A stretch of 64,000 nt of DNA from Pedobacter hartonius (GTDB lineage Bacteria; Bacteroidota; Bacteroidia; Sphingobacteriales; Sphingobacteriaceae), in NCBI RefSeq assembly GCF_900107535.1, contig NZ_FNRA01000004.1:186001-250000 (forward strand), read 5' to 3'. The notes below the pieces were generated by a model. The model was not told the origin of the DNA and searched no databases. It worked only from the letters and a program-made list of their open reading frames with translations. Shown here piece after piece: positions 55,621 to 64,000 of the stretch; the first letter of the stretch is position 1, and every line of letters begins with the position of its first letter. The translations under genes and the position numbers were made by a program.

Positions 55621-56517
55621 TCACACAGTTTCTATCTTTTGTTTTTCTATCCATGCGATACAATTCCTGAAGAATTGTTCAGGCTGCTCAATCCAGGAAA
55701 AATGACCTGCATCTTTGATCACCACCAGGGTGGAAGAGGCTATCTTTTTGTGTATCCTGTCTGATTGTGAAATCCTGTCACAGATGAAATCATCGTCACC
55801 AACAATAATCAGCGTCGGGACGGTGATATGGTGAAGTAGGGGAAAGAGCAGTTCTGATCCGTGTTTTGATGCATTGGTATACCGGAAAGCTTTTTCACTC
55901 AATTCCGGTGTGCCGGTTTTTTCTGCAAATACGCTGAGGTTCTTTTGATCATGGAAATAAAAAGGCATGATCACCCGTACCTTTTCGTTAAGTGTATAAT
56001 TGGTGGTATCTTTTCCTGCGAAAATATTTGCTCCTTTTGTATAATAAGGTTCATTTTCGCGTTTTAAAATGTTCTTCATAAATTCCTCCCTGGATATGTC
56101 GTCCGTGCCTGCCATGGAACTGATCGCAATAATTCCATTGAGCTTGTCATTGTGGATAATGCCGTAATTCAGTACCTGGTATGCACCAGAGGAATGTCCC
56201 ATTACCCATATCTTATCCTGTTTAAGATAGTCCCTCAATGCGTCCATATCTTTCATGAAATCCTGATTTGTATATTTCAAGGGGTTTTCAGGGCCGCTGG
56301 ATTTACCGCTCATCCGTGTATCATACCAAACCATGGTAAAATGCTCTTCCAATGGTTTTAGACTTCTTCTGTACATTTCAAGGGATGGGCCCCATCCTGG
56401 TGTAGGGCAAATACATACGGGCCCGGTACCACTAACGATATAGTGGATGATGACACCATTGAGCGGTGCATAATGTTCTCCTTTTGAAAGGGCATATAAA
56501 GAGGTCAGATATTCCAT
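55621..56517 (-). CDS. Alpha/beta hydrolase
   Basis: 298 residues, cytoplasmic, no signal peptide. The fold runs from NGVIIHYIVSGTGPV through the oxyanion region TPGWGPS, WYDTRMSGKSSG, nucleophile elbow GHSSG (Ser109), the acid in VGDDDFICD and the final His in DAGHFSWIEQP. It resembles proline-iminopeptidase-like and haloalkane-dehalogenase-like hydrolases. The substrate is unknown. The gene is single, convergent with the membrane acyltransferase and divergent from the formylglycine-generating enzyme gene. Confidence 0.87.
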   Translation of the reverse strand: MEYLTSLYALSKGEHYAPLNGVIIHYIVSGTGPVCICPTPGWGPSLEMYRRSLKPLEEHFTMVWYDTRMSGKSSGPENPLKYTNQDFMKDMDALRDYLKQDKIWVMGHSSGAYQVLNYGIIHNDKLNGIIAISSMAGTDDISREEFMKNILKRENEPYYTKGANIFAGKDTTNYTLNEKVRVIMPFYFHDQKNLSVFAEKTGTPELSEKAFRYTNASKHGSELLFPLLHHITVPTLIIVGDDDFICDRISQSDRIHKKIASSTLVVIKDAGHFSWIEQPEQFFRNCIAWIEKQKIETV

Positions 56518-56880
56518 GAGTACTCACAATTAGGGTTTTCGGTTTTATTTCATTCCCCCCGCGGGAGAATGATCAGATGGAGTAAAATTGAAAATATGGC
56601 CTTGCTTTATATATCACCATTAGCGGCGCTTTTTATCACCATAATTGGGGATTTCCCAGGTTAGGAATGGATTTAATCTGTGATTTTGAAATAAATTCTA
56701 GTAATATTGTCGTTTATTTTTTAAAATTAATATATTTACCGCAGGTATATCAGTGTTGCCCCTCCAATCTAAAATTATGATGACGATATTATTTTATGAA
56801 ATGAATTGTTGTCTTAACTAAGTTATCTCCAATAACTATTATATAGCCTATATTGATTCATGTTCCCTTTTCAATAATTA
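56518..56880. other. AT-rich divergent promoter region
   Basis: 363 bases between the divergent hydrolase and formylglycine-generating enzyme genes. It is AT-rich and holds no gene, repeat or RNA that I can see. TATATTTA near 56730 is a weak -7-like element. Confidence 0.4.
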
Positions 56881-58026
56881 ATGAAGAATTTATTTATAAC
56901 TATTTTTTCGGCAGGGCTGCTGGCCAGTATCTCCTTTGTTTCCTGTAAACAAAAGAGCAAGCCTGCAGCAGTTGTGCTAAGGCCCTCCAAACCTTACCGC
57001 AAGGCAGCCATATGCTGTGAATCCAATATCCCCAGCCGTTTTAAACTGGCGAGTGTTGATCTTGATATTGAACCGGGTGCAGCCAAAGACCATAAAAATA
57101 TGGTTTGGGTAAAAGGTGGCGATTTTTTGATGGGTGGCGACAATAAGCAAGCCTCGCCGGATGAATTTCCCAAGCATAAAGTGATACTCAATGGCTTCTG
57201 GATTGATGTTTCAGAAGTTACCAATGCGCAATTCAGCACTTTTGTAAAGGCCGCTAAATATGTGACCACAGCAGAACTGAAACCGGATTGGGAAGAGTTG
57301 AAGAAACAGGTTCCCCCGGGTACCCCAAAACCAGATGCAAGTGTGTTTGTTCCTGCTTCACTGGTATTTAAACCTACCAAAGGTGCTGTAGAACTCAGCG
57401 ATTACAGCCAGTGGTGGACATGGCAGAAAGGGGCCGACTGGAAACATCCGCATGGTCCGGCCAGCAATATCAAAGGCAGGGAAAACTATCCTGTAGTGCA
57501 TATTTCCTGGTATGACGCAGTAGCTTATTGCAAATGGGCAGGAAAAAGACTGCCTACCGAGGCGGAATGGGAATGGGCCGCAAGAGGCGGATTGAAAAAT
57601 AATATTTACCCATGGGGCAATGAACCTGTCACTACAGGGAAAACAAAAGCCAATATCTGGGAAGGTGACTTTCCATACCGGAATACACTGAAGGATCATT
57701 TTTATCATGCGGCACCCATAAAATCTTTCCAGCCGAATGGTTACGGATTGTATGATATGGCAGGTAACGTTTGGGAATGGTGCGCTGATTATTATGACAG
57801 CCGGTATTACAGTACTGTTACCACCGGTTCGGGCGTCAGAGAGCCCAGAGGGTCAAAGGTATCCTATGACCCTGATGAACCCTATGCCAAAAAGCGCGTC
57901 ATCCGTGGCGGCTCTTTTTTATGTAACGAGAGCTATTGCTCCGGCTTTCGCGTAGCAAGAAGAATGAAAAGTACAGAAGACAGCGGTATGGAGCATTTAG
58001 GCTTTCGCTGTGTGGCGGACAACTAA
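56881..58026 (+). CDS. Formylglycine-generating enzyme (SUMF1-type), lipoprotein
   Basis: 381 residues. The lipobox FVSC (Cys22) marks it as a lipoprotein, followed by a linker and the FGE-sulfatase domain (about 72-381). Landmarks are WVKGGDFLMGG, RLPTEAEWEWAARGG, YPWGNEP, GLYDMAGNVWEWCADYY and RVIRGGSFLCNESYC. The last carries Cys348 and Cys353, matching the copper-binding active-site pair of true FGE (GGSYMCHRSYC in human), which many FGE-like proteins lack. It should therefore be able to oxidise sulfatase cysteine to formylglycine. The neighbouring sulfatase gene is truncated. Confidence 0.92.
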   Translation: MKNLFITIFSAGLLASISFVSCKQKSKPAAVVLRPSKPYRKAAICCESNIPSRFKLASVDLDIEPGAAKDHKNMVWVKGGDFLMGGDNKQASPDEFPKHKVILNGFWIDVSEVTNAQFSTFVKAAKYVTTAELKPDWEELKKQVPPGTPKPDASVFVPASLVFKPTKGAVELSDYSQWWTWQKGADWKHPHGPASNIKGRENYPVVHISWYDAVAYCKWAGKRLPTEAEWEWAARGGLKNNIYPWGNEPVTTGKTKANIWEGDFPYRNTLKDHFYHAAPIKSFQPNGYGLYDMAGNVWEWCADYYDSRYYSTVTTGSGVREPRGSKVSYDPDEPYAKKRVIRGGSFLCNESYCSGFRVARRMKSTEDSGMEHLGFRCVADN

Positions 58027-58218
58027 AGTGTTGTGCAGAACGAATAAATATTTTTTTAAAGAAGGAAGGGAGGAGATTCAAAAGAAATTTACACGATAGT
58101 ATTCAATCAATAAGGGGAAATACAAAGTATTCCCCCAAAATTTCAATTTATAATGAAACAGGTTTACAATTGGCGTTGGCGCCTGTCTCAAATCACGAAT
58201 TAAAACCTAAGTAAAGAT

Positions 58219-58992
58219 ATGACAAATATTCAAAATGCCGGCTGGGTATCCAGGCCGGATGGTCTGTTTATTGACAAAAACAAAATCAGTGCTGAATATG
58301 ATGAGAAGAAACTTACCGGAAAAGCCCTTGTGGAATGGAAGTTCCAGCGTTATATGAAAGACTACCTGGCTACCGCAAATTCACTGGACAGGAATATTGG
58401 CAGTATCCTCGATTACCTGGATAAATCAGGGCTGGCAGAGAATACAGTAGTCATTTATGCTTCTGACAATGGTTTTTATTTAGGAGAACACGGATGGTTT
58501 GACAAACGTTTTATTTATGAAGAATCCCTGCACGTGCCCTTGGTGGTGCGTTATCCAAAGGTTGTAAAACCGGGCAGCGTAGTGAAAAGCATTGTGCTGA
58601 ATAATGACTGGGGGCCAACAGTACTGGACATTGCCGGTATTAAAATGCCAGCTGCCATGCAGGGAAAATCGTTTCTTCCGCTGCTGAAAGAGGAGACTGC
58701 TGTAAAAGACTGGAGAAAGGATGCGTATTACCACTATTATGAATTCCCGCAGCCGCATCATGTACATCCGCATTTCGGAATCCGTTCCGACAGGTATACA
58801 CTGGTAAGATTCTACGGGGAGATCAACAGCTGGGAGTTATTTGACCTGCAGAAAGACCCGAATGAACTACATAATCTTTATGGAACTAAAGGGGAAGCAA
58901 CAGTAACTGCTCACCTGAAAGCAAGGCTGAAGAAGCTGATCCTGCAGTATGAAGACACGGATGCACTGAAGATATTCGAAAAAACAATCTAG
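58219..58992 (+). pseudogene. Sulfatase, C-terminal part only
   Basis: 257 residues matching only the second half of a type I sulfatase: the YLATANSLDRNIGSILDYL helix, IYASDNGFYLGEHGWFDKR (Asp83-Asn84 metal pair, His91, Lys96), PLVVRYPKVVKPGS, LDIAGI, and the C-terminal WELFDLQKDPNELHNLY. The N-terminal half with the CxPxR formylglycine motif and the other metal ligands is missing, and it is not found in the 190 bases upstream. The start ATG is therefore probably not the original one. The product cannot be an active sulfatase. Confidence 0.85.
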
Positions 58993-59018
58993 CCGGAACA
59001 TAATATGTTCGGCGTTTG
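58992..59018 (+). terminator. Hairpin after the truncated sulfatase
   Basis: GCC-GGAACAT and ATGTTC-GGC form a nine-pair stem with one bulged G and a three-base loop (58992-59013), followed by GTTTGTT. It suits an intrinsic terminator. Confidence 0.5.
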
Positions 59019-59124
59019 TTAAACAGTACACTGGCCATGCCTTCAATGGTATGACCAGTGTTTTGCTATCTCAATACTATTTATCCTATATAAGAACGCA
59101 ATTGTTATACCTAATCAGGCTGTT

Positions 59125-59709
59125 CTAATGTGCAACTTTTGTAAACAGCATCAGTCCTGTAGACCAGTTGAATGTGGTCTGTACAAAGTCGGTTCTCCGT
59201 GTCAGCGTTTCAACAAGTTTTTCTACCCTCGGCGCATGTCCTTCAGGCCAGTTAGGCTGGGGAAGAAGGTCATCTATCAAATAATATCCGCCTGGTTTTA
59301 TCAAAGACAGCGTTTGGTCAAGTACTTCAAATTTCCCCGGCATCGCGTCTGCAAAGATCAGGTCAAACTGCTCTCCGTCATAAAACGTCAGCCATTCATT
59401 GCCGTCGGCACATACAATCGAAATCCTTTGATCTCCTGCAAAGGTATTCACTGCAACCTGCTGAAATTCTGCATTGATATCTATAGATATCATTCTTGAG
59501 GTTGCATTTGCGCCTTCCGCCATCCAGGCCAGTGATAATCCTGTACCTGTACCGATGTCCAGGAAATGACCCGACGGTTTGGAAGCACACAGTGTTCTGA
59601 GCAGCGATCCTGTTTTCAGATCAGAAGGCATGTTGAATTTTAATTGCTGACTCGCCTCATTGATTTGAGTGTAAAATTTCGGAACTGTGATTTTTTCGTC
59701 GTTTAACAT
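59125..59709 (-). CDS. O-methyltransferase-like SAM-dependent methyltransferase
   Basis: 194 residues with a class I Rossmann methyltransferase core: motif I HFLDIGTGTGLSLAWM (about 74-89), an acidic end of strand 2 in ISIDINAEF, DLIFADAMPG at motif IV and YYLIDDLLPQPNW after strand 5. It resembles O-methyltransferase family 3 and related small-molecule methyltransferases. The substrate is unknown. It starts ten bases after the ABM-domain gene and is probably co-transcribed with it. Confidence 0.82.
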   Translation of the reverse strand: MLNDEKITVPKFYTQINEASQQLKFNMPSDLKTGSLLRTLCASKPSGHFLDIGTGTGLSLAWMAEGANATSRMISIDINAEFQQVAVNTFAGDQRISIVCADGNEWLTFYDGEQFDLIFADAMPGKFEVLDQTLSLIKPGGYYLIDDLLPQPNWPEGHAPRVEKLVETLTRRTDFVQTTFNWSTGLMLFTKVAH

Positions 59710-59719
59710 CGGTGCGTTT

Positions 59720-60016
59720 TTATTTTAAGGGAATGGGTTCAAAGTGTTCAACTATCGGAAAAGGTTCGTAATAATGATGCAAAAGTCTTTTCCATTCCTG
59801 GTAAGCTGCGGATTGCCTGAACCCAAAGGTGTGGTCTTCCAGTGTTTCCCATTCTACAAGGAGCAGGTATTTATCACTTTGTTCTAAACATTTATTTAAG
59901 CTGTGGCGGAGATAGCCCGGTATTGAACTGATATATTGACCGGCCGCTTTGAAGTCATCTTCAAATTGGACTGCTGTTCCTTCTTTAACGTATAGTAATG
60001 CCGATTCTAATATCAT
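59720..60016 (-). CDS. Antibiotic-biosynthesis-monooxygenase (ABM) domain protein
   Basis: 98 residues from the start MILESALLYV (an ATG two codons upstream is equally possible). It is one ferredoxin-like ABM domain with FEDDFKAAGQYISSIPGYLRHSL and then YLLLVEWETLEDHTFGFRQS, ending in an EHFEPI strand. ABM proteins are small dimeric quinol monooxygenases or haem-degrading enzymes, and many have no known substrate. With the methyltransferase gene it forms a two-gene unit that is divergent from the receiver-domain gene. Confidence 0.85.
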   Translation of the reverse strand: MILESALLYVKEGTAVQFEDDFKAAGQYISSIPGYLRHSLNKCLEQSDKYLLLVEWETLEDHTFGFRQSAAYQEWKRLLHHYYEPFPIVEHFEPIPLK

Positions 60017-60254
60017 GTTCAATTCATTTTGCGCATAAAATAAGGATTATTTGCGAAACTTGAACGCTTGATCTGTTTAGTATTTATACTGAGGGGGTTT
60101 AGTAGCCGTAGCAGGCAGATCAGGTATAAAGTACGGGTACGAATGAAATGTATATATCTACATTTATTTAAAATTAGTACAATGAAGTTATCGGTGGTTT
60201 TTAATAAATGAAAAGCTGAAGATAGTCTCATTACCATTAAAAAGTTATACACCG

Positions 60255-60668
60255 ATGAAAATCATGGATTCTAACCGGCGTTCGGGAGATGATTTCAGCC
60301 TGAAGCCAAAAGCCAGGAAAATTCTTGTCGTGGAAGATGATCCCGCACTTTCTGAAATACTGGAGGATTTCTTAACTGATTCCGGATACGAGACTCATGT
60401 GGTGAATGAAGTTCTGGATATCCATTCCCTGCTGGAGAAACTTCATCCTGACCTGGTGATTCTGGATTACCTTCTTCCGGTAGTGAACGGGGGTGAGCTG
60501 TGCAGCCAGATCAAGCGCAACCAGCTGACCTGCGGACTGCCGGTAATCATGTTTTCGGCCTATCAGAAGGTCCTCTTTTCCATTGGTGATTATGGCTGTG
60601 ATGTTTTTATACCAAAACCTTTTGACCTGACCGATTTACTGGAGAAGATTGAAGAATATATGATTTAA
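60255..60668 (+). CDS. Single-domain response regulator (CheY-like receiver)
   Basis: 137 residues that consist of one receiver domain. The acidic pocket is VVEDDP (Asp28, Asp29), the phospho-acceptor Asp71 in VILDYLLP, the conserved Ser/Thr position in MFSAYQ, and Lys121 in FIPKPF. No output domain follows. It may act by protein contact or phosphotransfer. No kinase gene is adjacent; the only kinase in the window lies about 28 kb away. It is monocistronic and upstream of a susC gene. Confidence 0.92.
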   Translation: MKIMDSNRRSGDDFSLKPKARKILVVEDDPALSEILEDFLTDSGYETHVVNEVLDIHSLLEKLHPDLVILDYLLPVVNGGELCSQIKRNQLTCGLPVIMFSAYQKVLFSIGDYGCDVFIPKPFDLTDLLEKIEEYMI

Positions 60669-60871
60669 GCCGGATTGCCGCTGTACAAATACGTGGGTGG
60701 CGAAAAAAAATCCATACTTATTTTTCTATCTGCCGGACTATATAATTGTCTTTGGAATTGCTTGCGATTTTCCTGAAAAAGAAAAAATTCAACACTATAG
60801 CGCAATTTGTAAAACATTCTCGTCGTTTTATTGTATTATTTATATTACCAATATTCGTTCTAATCAAATAT

Positions 60872-63800
60872 ATGAAGTTATTGCTACCAAAGAAGTACAT
60901 TTTCCTGGCCATGCCATTTTTAGTATTCGCATCACAGGCACAGGAAATACCAGACACGCTTAAGCGCCGGCAGGTTCAGACGGATACGCTAAAAAAACCT
61001 GCTGCCCCTCCAAATTCCCAACCGCCTTCTGCAGCAAAAGCCCCTGTGGTCAATCCTGCAGATACTATCGGGCCTGGCCTGGTAAAGGGTATAGTGAAGG
61101 ATGAAAAAGGCTCGCCGGTTCCGGGTGCCGTAGTCCAGATCCGCGGAGAAACCACGCATGTATTAACAGATCCGAACGGGCGCTTCAGTATCCGTTTACC
61201 AAAACCCACCAGTGTGATCCAGGTTGTTTTTATGGGCTACTCCACACGGATCGTCCGCCCGGGAACCCAGAAAAATATTACCATCACGCTGATCCCTGCC
61301 AGTAAAGCACTGAGCGAAGTAGTGATCACAGGATATTCCACCCAGCAGAAAAAAGACCTGACCGGTGCCGTTGCAACCATTAAACCTTCGGATATAGACA
61401 ATATGCCGGTAGGAGGGGTAGACCAGGTATTGCAGGGTAAAGCTGCCGGAGTATCTGTCACGCAAGGTACGGGGGCACCCGGCGAAGGCATCGCCGTCCG
61501 CATCCGTGGTATCGGAACCATAAACAATAACAATCCTTTATATGTGATAGATGGTGTGCCAACACCATCAGGGATCAACCAGATCTCTCCGGCAGATATT
61601 GAAAGCATCAATATCTTAAAGGATGCTTCATCTGCGTCGATTTACGGTGCAAGGGCCTCTAACGGGGTTGTAGTGGTGACCACCAAAAAAGGACAATCGG
61701 GCAAGGCCCGTTTTAATATCAGCCAGTATACAGGGGTACAGGTGCATGGCGACCTGATCAAGATGGCAAACACGCAGCAGTATGTTGCTGCTTTCAATAC
61801 CGCTGCGGCGGCAGACGGAAGAACGCAGATACCCGCTGACCTGGCCGCCGGGCTGCCAAATGTGGACTGGCAAAAGGAGGTACTGAAGCCGGCCCTGGTG
61901 AATAACACCAACTTTTCTGTAAATGGCGGAAATGAAACGGGGAATTACCTGGTTTCGGCCAACTACTACAAACAGGACGGACTGGTCAAGAACAGCGCGT
62001 ACGACCGCTTCAACCTCCGTACAGCGGTGAACAGTACACTGTCAAAAATATTTTCAACAGGACTGAACCTCAACCTTTCCTATGCAAAAACCAGGCAGGT
62101 TGGTGCATCGGGCGACGGTTTCGGGAATGGCAACCAGGGAGCAAGTGTATTGCGTTATGCGCTGTTGCGCTCACCGGCAACACCTGTGTTTAAAAGTAAC
62201 GGCGATTATGTAGACCTGCCGGAAAACCCTTCCTTTTTTGGTGACGGCTTAAACCCGGTAGGGTATGCCGACAATTTTGACAGAAGTTACAACGCTTACA
62301 GCGTTTTGGGAAGTGTATTTGCGGAAGCAAATATTGCCAAAGGACTGAAACTGCGTACCACCTTTGGTGGAAACCTGGTCATTACCGACTTCAAGCAGTT
62401 CTTTAAGATCTGGGGAAGTGACCGCTCGCTGAACTCACCGGGAAGTCTGGCCCGCTCCAACGCAAACCAGTTTGACTATAACTGGACCAATACCCTTACC
62501 TATAATTTCAAATTGGATAAAAATCAAACCATAAATCTGCTTGCGGGTAGCGAAGCCATTAAAAGCCGCACAAACGGCTTATCGGCGTCAAGATCTATTT
62601 TCCCAAACCAGTCTGACAACTTTCAGTACCTGGATAATGGTATAGGCATCCAGCAGAACGGAGAGAATGAATCGCGCTGGGCGCTGTTCTCCCTCTTTGG
62701 CCGTGCAGATTACCAGTATGCAGATAAATACCTGGCGAGTTTTACCGTTCGCCGTGACGGATCTTCACGCCTGAGCCCGGACAACCGCTATGGTAATTTT
62801 TATGCAGGTTCTGTTGGCTGGCGCCTGGATCAGGAAGATTTCCTGAAAGGTTTTGAACAGCTGTCGATGCTGAAGCTCCGGGCAAGTATCGGGCAGACCG
62901 GTAACCAGGAGATCAGCAATTACGCCTATACCACCCTCAACTCTTTCGTAGGTTTCTATCCCTTTGGCGGAACGCCGGTGATCGGAAACTCACTGACATC
63001 AAGGGGAAACAGTAATATCACCTGGGAAACGAGTACACAAACCAATTTCGGACTGGACGCCGGTTTTTTTGAGGATAACCTGCAGCTGAGTGCCGATTAC
63101 TTTATACGTGATAACTCTGATATCTTATTCGCCAATCCCCTGCCGCCAAGTGCCGGCGGAGGATCAAGCCCTTTTATCAATGCCGGAAAAGTAAGGAACC
63201 AGGGCTTTGAACTGCAGATCTCTTACCGTAAGACACTTTCTGACGACTGGAGCTTTGACGTTTCAGGAAACCTGGCAACCCTGAAGAACAAGGTTGTATC
63301 ACTCGCTGGATCTCCAATCCAGGGAGGGCGTATCGCAAATGAATACAATGCCACGCTCACCACAGTTGGTCAGCCAATCGGTGCTTTTTACCTGATCCCG
63401 ATGGAAGGCATCTTCCAGAATAAACTGGACATCTTTACGCACGCTTACCAGGGCGCAGGCATCCAGCCGGGTGATGTAAAATATAAAGATACCAACGGTG
63501 ATGGAGTGATCAATGAAAACGACCGTGAGATTGCCGGGAGCCCTATTCCAAAACTCACCTATGGTTTTACCGGAAACGTAAGGTTTAAGAGTTTTGACCT
63601 CAGCATTTTCTTCCAGGGAGCCTATGGCAATAAGTTATATAACCAGATCTCTACTGAGACCGAAGGTTTTTACAGGGCCTTTAATGTGACCGAAGAGGTG
63701 GCTACAGGCAGCTGGACCGGTGAAGGAAGCACCAATCAATATCCGCGCCTTACCTGGAGCTCAGCTTCATCTACCAATAATACCAGGCCATCTACCCGCT

Positions 63801-64000
63801 TCCTGGAAAGCGGTTCATACCTGCGCCTGAAGAATGCGCAGATCGGTTATAGCTTTACCCCTAAATTGTTGTCTAACCTGAAAATCGCCTCAATGCGTGT
63901 TTATGTAAGCGGACAGAACCTGCTGACGTTCACAAAATATAAAGGGCTTGACCCGGAAATTTACACGAGTAGTAACGGCCAGGGGGATGGCGTAAGGGCC
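60872..64000 (+). CDS. SusC-family TonB-dependent transporter without STN domain, partial
   Basis: The frame opens at MKLLLPKKYIFLAMP and stays open to the window edge (1043 codons). The signal peptide ends SQAQ (residue 24). A 45-residue Pro/Ala/Lys-rich spacer follows, then a carboxypeptidase-regulatory-like domain (about 71-150, GIVKDEKGSPVPGAVV), a TonB-box-like LSEVVITGYS, and a plug with ASIYGARASNGVVVVTTKKG. The last visible region, GQNLLTFTKYKGLDPE, is near the end of the barrel. There is no STN domain and no sigma/FecR pair, so its regulation differs from that of the two other full-length SusC genes here. A susD gene is expected just beyond. Confidence 0.93.
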   Translation, partial: MKLLLPKKYIFLAMPFLVFASQAQEIPDTLKRRQVQTDTLKKPAAPPNSQPPSAAKAPVVNPADTIGPGLVKGIVKDEKGSPVPGAVVQIRGETTHVLTDPNGRFSIRLPKPTSVIQVVFMGYSTRIVRPGTQKNITITLIPASKALSEVVITGYSTQQKKDLTGAVATIKPSDIDNMPVGGVDQVLQGKAAGVSVTQGTGAPGEGIAVRIRGIGTINNNNPLYVIDGVPTPSGINQISPADIESINILKDASSASIYGARASNGVVVVTTKKGQSGKARFNISQYTGVQVHGDLIKMANTQQYVAAFNTAAAADGRTQIPADLAAGLPNVDWQKEVLKPALVNNTNFSVNGGNETGNYLVSANYYKQDGLVKNSAYDRFNLRTAVNSTLSKIFSTGLNLNLSYAKTRQVGASGDGFGNGNQGASVLRYALLRSPATPVFKSNGDYVDLPENPSFFGDGLNPVGYADNFDRSYNAYSVLGSVFAEANIAKGLKLRTTFGGNLVITDFKQFFKIWGSDRSLNSPGSLARSNANQFDYNWTNTLTYNFKLDKNQTINLLAGSEAIKSRTNGLSASRSIFPNQSDNFQYLDNGIGIQQNGENESRWALFSLFGRADYQYADKYLASFTVRRDGSSRLSPDNRYGNFYAGSVGWRLDQEDFLKGFEQLSMLKLRASIGQTGNQEISNYAYTTLNSFVGFYPFGGTPVIGNSLTSRGNSNITWETSTQTNFGLDAGFFEDNLQLSADYFIRDNSDILFANPLPPSAGGGSSPFINAGKVRNQGFELQISYRKTLSDDWSFDVSGNLATLKNKVVSLAGSPIQGGRIANEYNATLTTVGQPIGAFYLIPMEGIFQNKLDIFTHAYQGAGIQPGDVKYKDTNGDGVINENDREIAGSPIPKLTYGFTGNVRFKSFDLSIFFQGAYGNKLYNQISTETEGFYRAFNVTEEVATGSWTGEGSTNQYPRLTWSSASSTNNTRPSTRFLESGSYLRLKNAQIGYSFTPKLLSNLKIASMRVYVSGQNLLTFTKYKGLDPEIYTSSNGQGDGVRA

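Noticed and set aside
57936..58214. A 92-codon + frame between the FGE and sulfatase genes
   Set aside because: Most of it lies in the FGE 3' end in another frame. The last 25 codons look somewhat protein-like and may be a relic, but they cannot be assigned and do not encode the missing sulfatase half.
60019..60252. A 77-codon minus-strand frame before the ABM gene
   Set aside because: It occupies the AT-rich promoter region shared with the receiver gene and has no credible start or family.
60697..60963. An 88-codon + frame overlapping the last susC start
   Set aside because: The susC signal peptide at 60872 is in another frame and clearly real; the overlapping frame is a shadow.

Overview
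The window looks like the chromosome of an aerobic Bacteroidota of the Sphingobacteriaceae, most like Pedobacter. The signs are four SusC-type TonB-dependent transporters with SusD lipoproteins, ECF sigma/FecR pairs that control them, several DUF4369/TlpA thioredoxins, exported proteins whose signal peptides end in AQ, and TAnnTTTG-like promoter boxes. The genus is an inference from gene style. No phage, plasmid, CRISPR or intact insertion sequence is visible.

Region 1 (1-13.1 kb, + strand): the last codons of a SusC, then SusD, a DUF1735/F5-8C-like lipoprotein, three tandem TlpA-like thioredoxins, a DUF5117/DUF4953-type zinc metalloprotease, a free-standing DsbD-alpha-like domain, a two-domain M16 peptidase and a lipoprotein alpha/beta hydrolase. 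Together they suggest uptake plus reductive and proteolytic processing of peptide or protein substrates in the envelope. Region 2 (13.1-15.1 kb) holds one DUF1826-like orphan gene in poorly coding, partly decayed DNA. Region 3 (23.1 down to 15.1 kb, - strand) is a second transporter system: ECF sigma, FecR, SusC, SusD and a fourth TlpA-like protein.

Region 4 (23.6-30.0 kb): a secreted PHP/CehA-like protein, a gene-poor stretch with a copy of the tRNA-Pro 3' flank and a possible MITE-like remnant, an SDR/AraC pair, tRNA-Pro(UGG), a secreted esterase and a possible tiny membrane protein. Region 5 (30.1-38.0 kb): an orphan sensor kinase converging on a compact histidine-degradation operon, marR-hutH-hutU-hutI-hutG. 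Region 6 (38.2-44.3 kb): a SIS-domain protein, a Na+/H+ antiporter interrupted by one amber codon, a prolyl-aminopeptidase-like lipoprotein and a MacB/FtsX-type permease.

Region 7 (44.7-55.3 kb): ECF sigma, FecR, SusC, SusD, an exported dihydroorotase-like deacetylase, an exported RraA-like protein and a NagX/HGSNAT-like membrane protein. This is a substrate-uptake locus without glycoside hydrolases. A minus-strand terminator just before its susC hints at an antisense RNA. Region 8 (55.6-64.0 kb): an alpha/beta hydrolase, a lipoprotein formylglycine-generating enzyme next to a sulfatase that has lost its catalytic half, a methyltransferase/monooxygenase pair, a stand-alone receiver protein and the start of a fourth SusC that runs off the window.

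The best candidates for an undescribed system are the three-TlpA/two-protease locus of region 1 and the deacetylase/RraA/SusCD locus of region 7.
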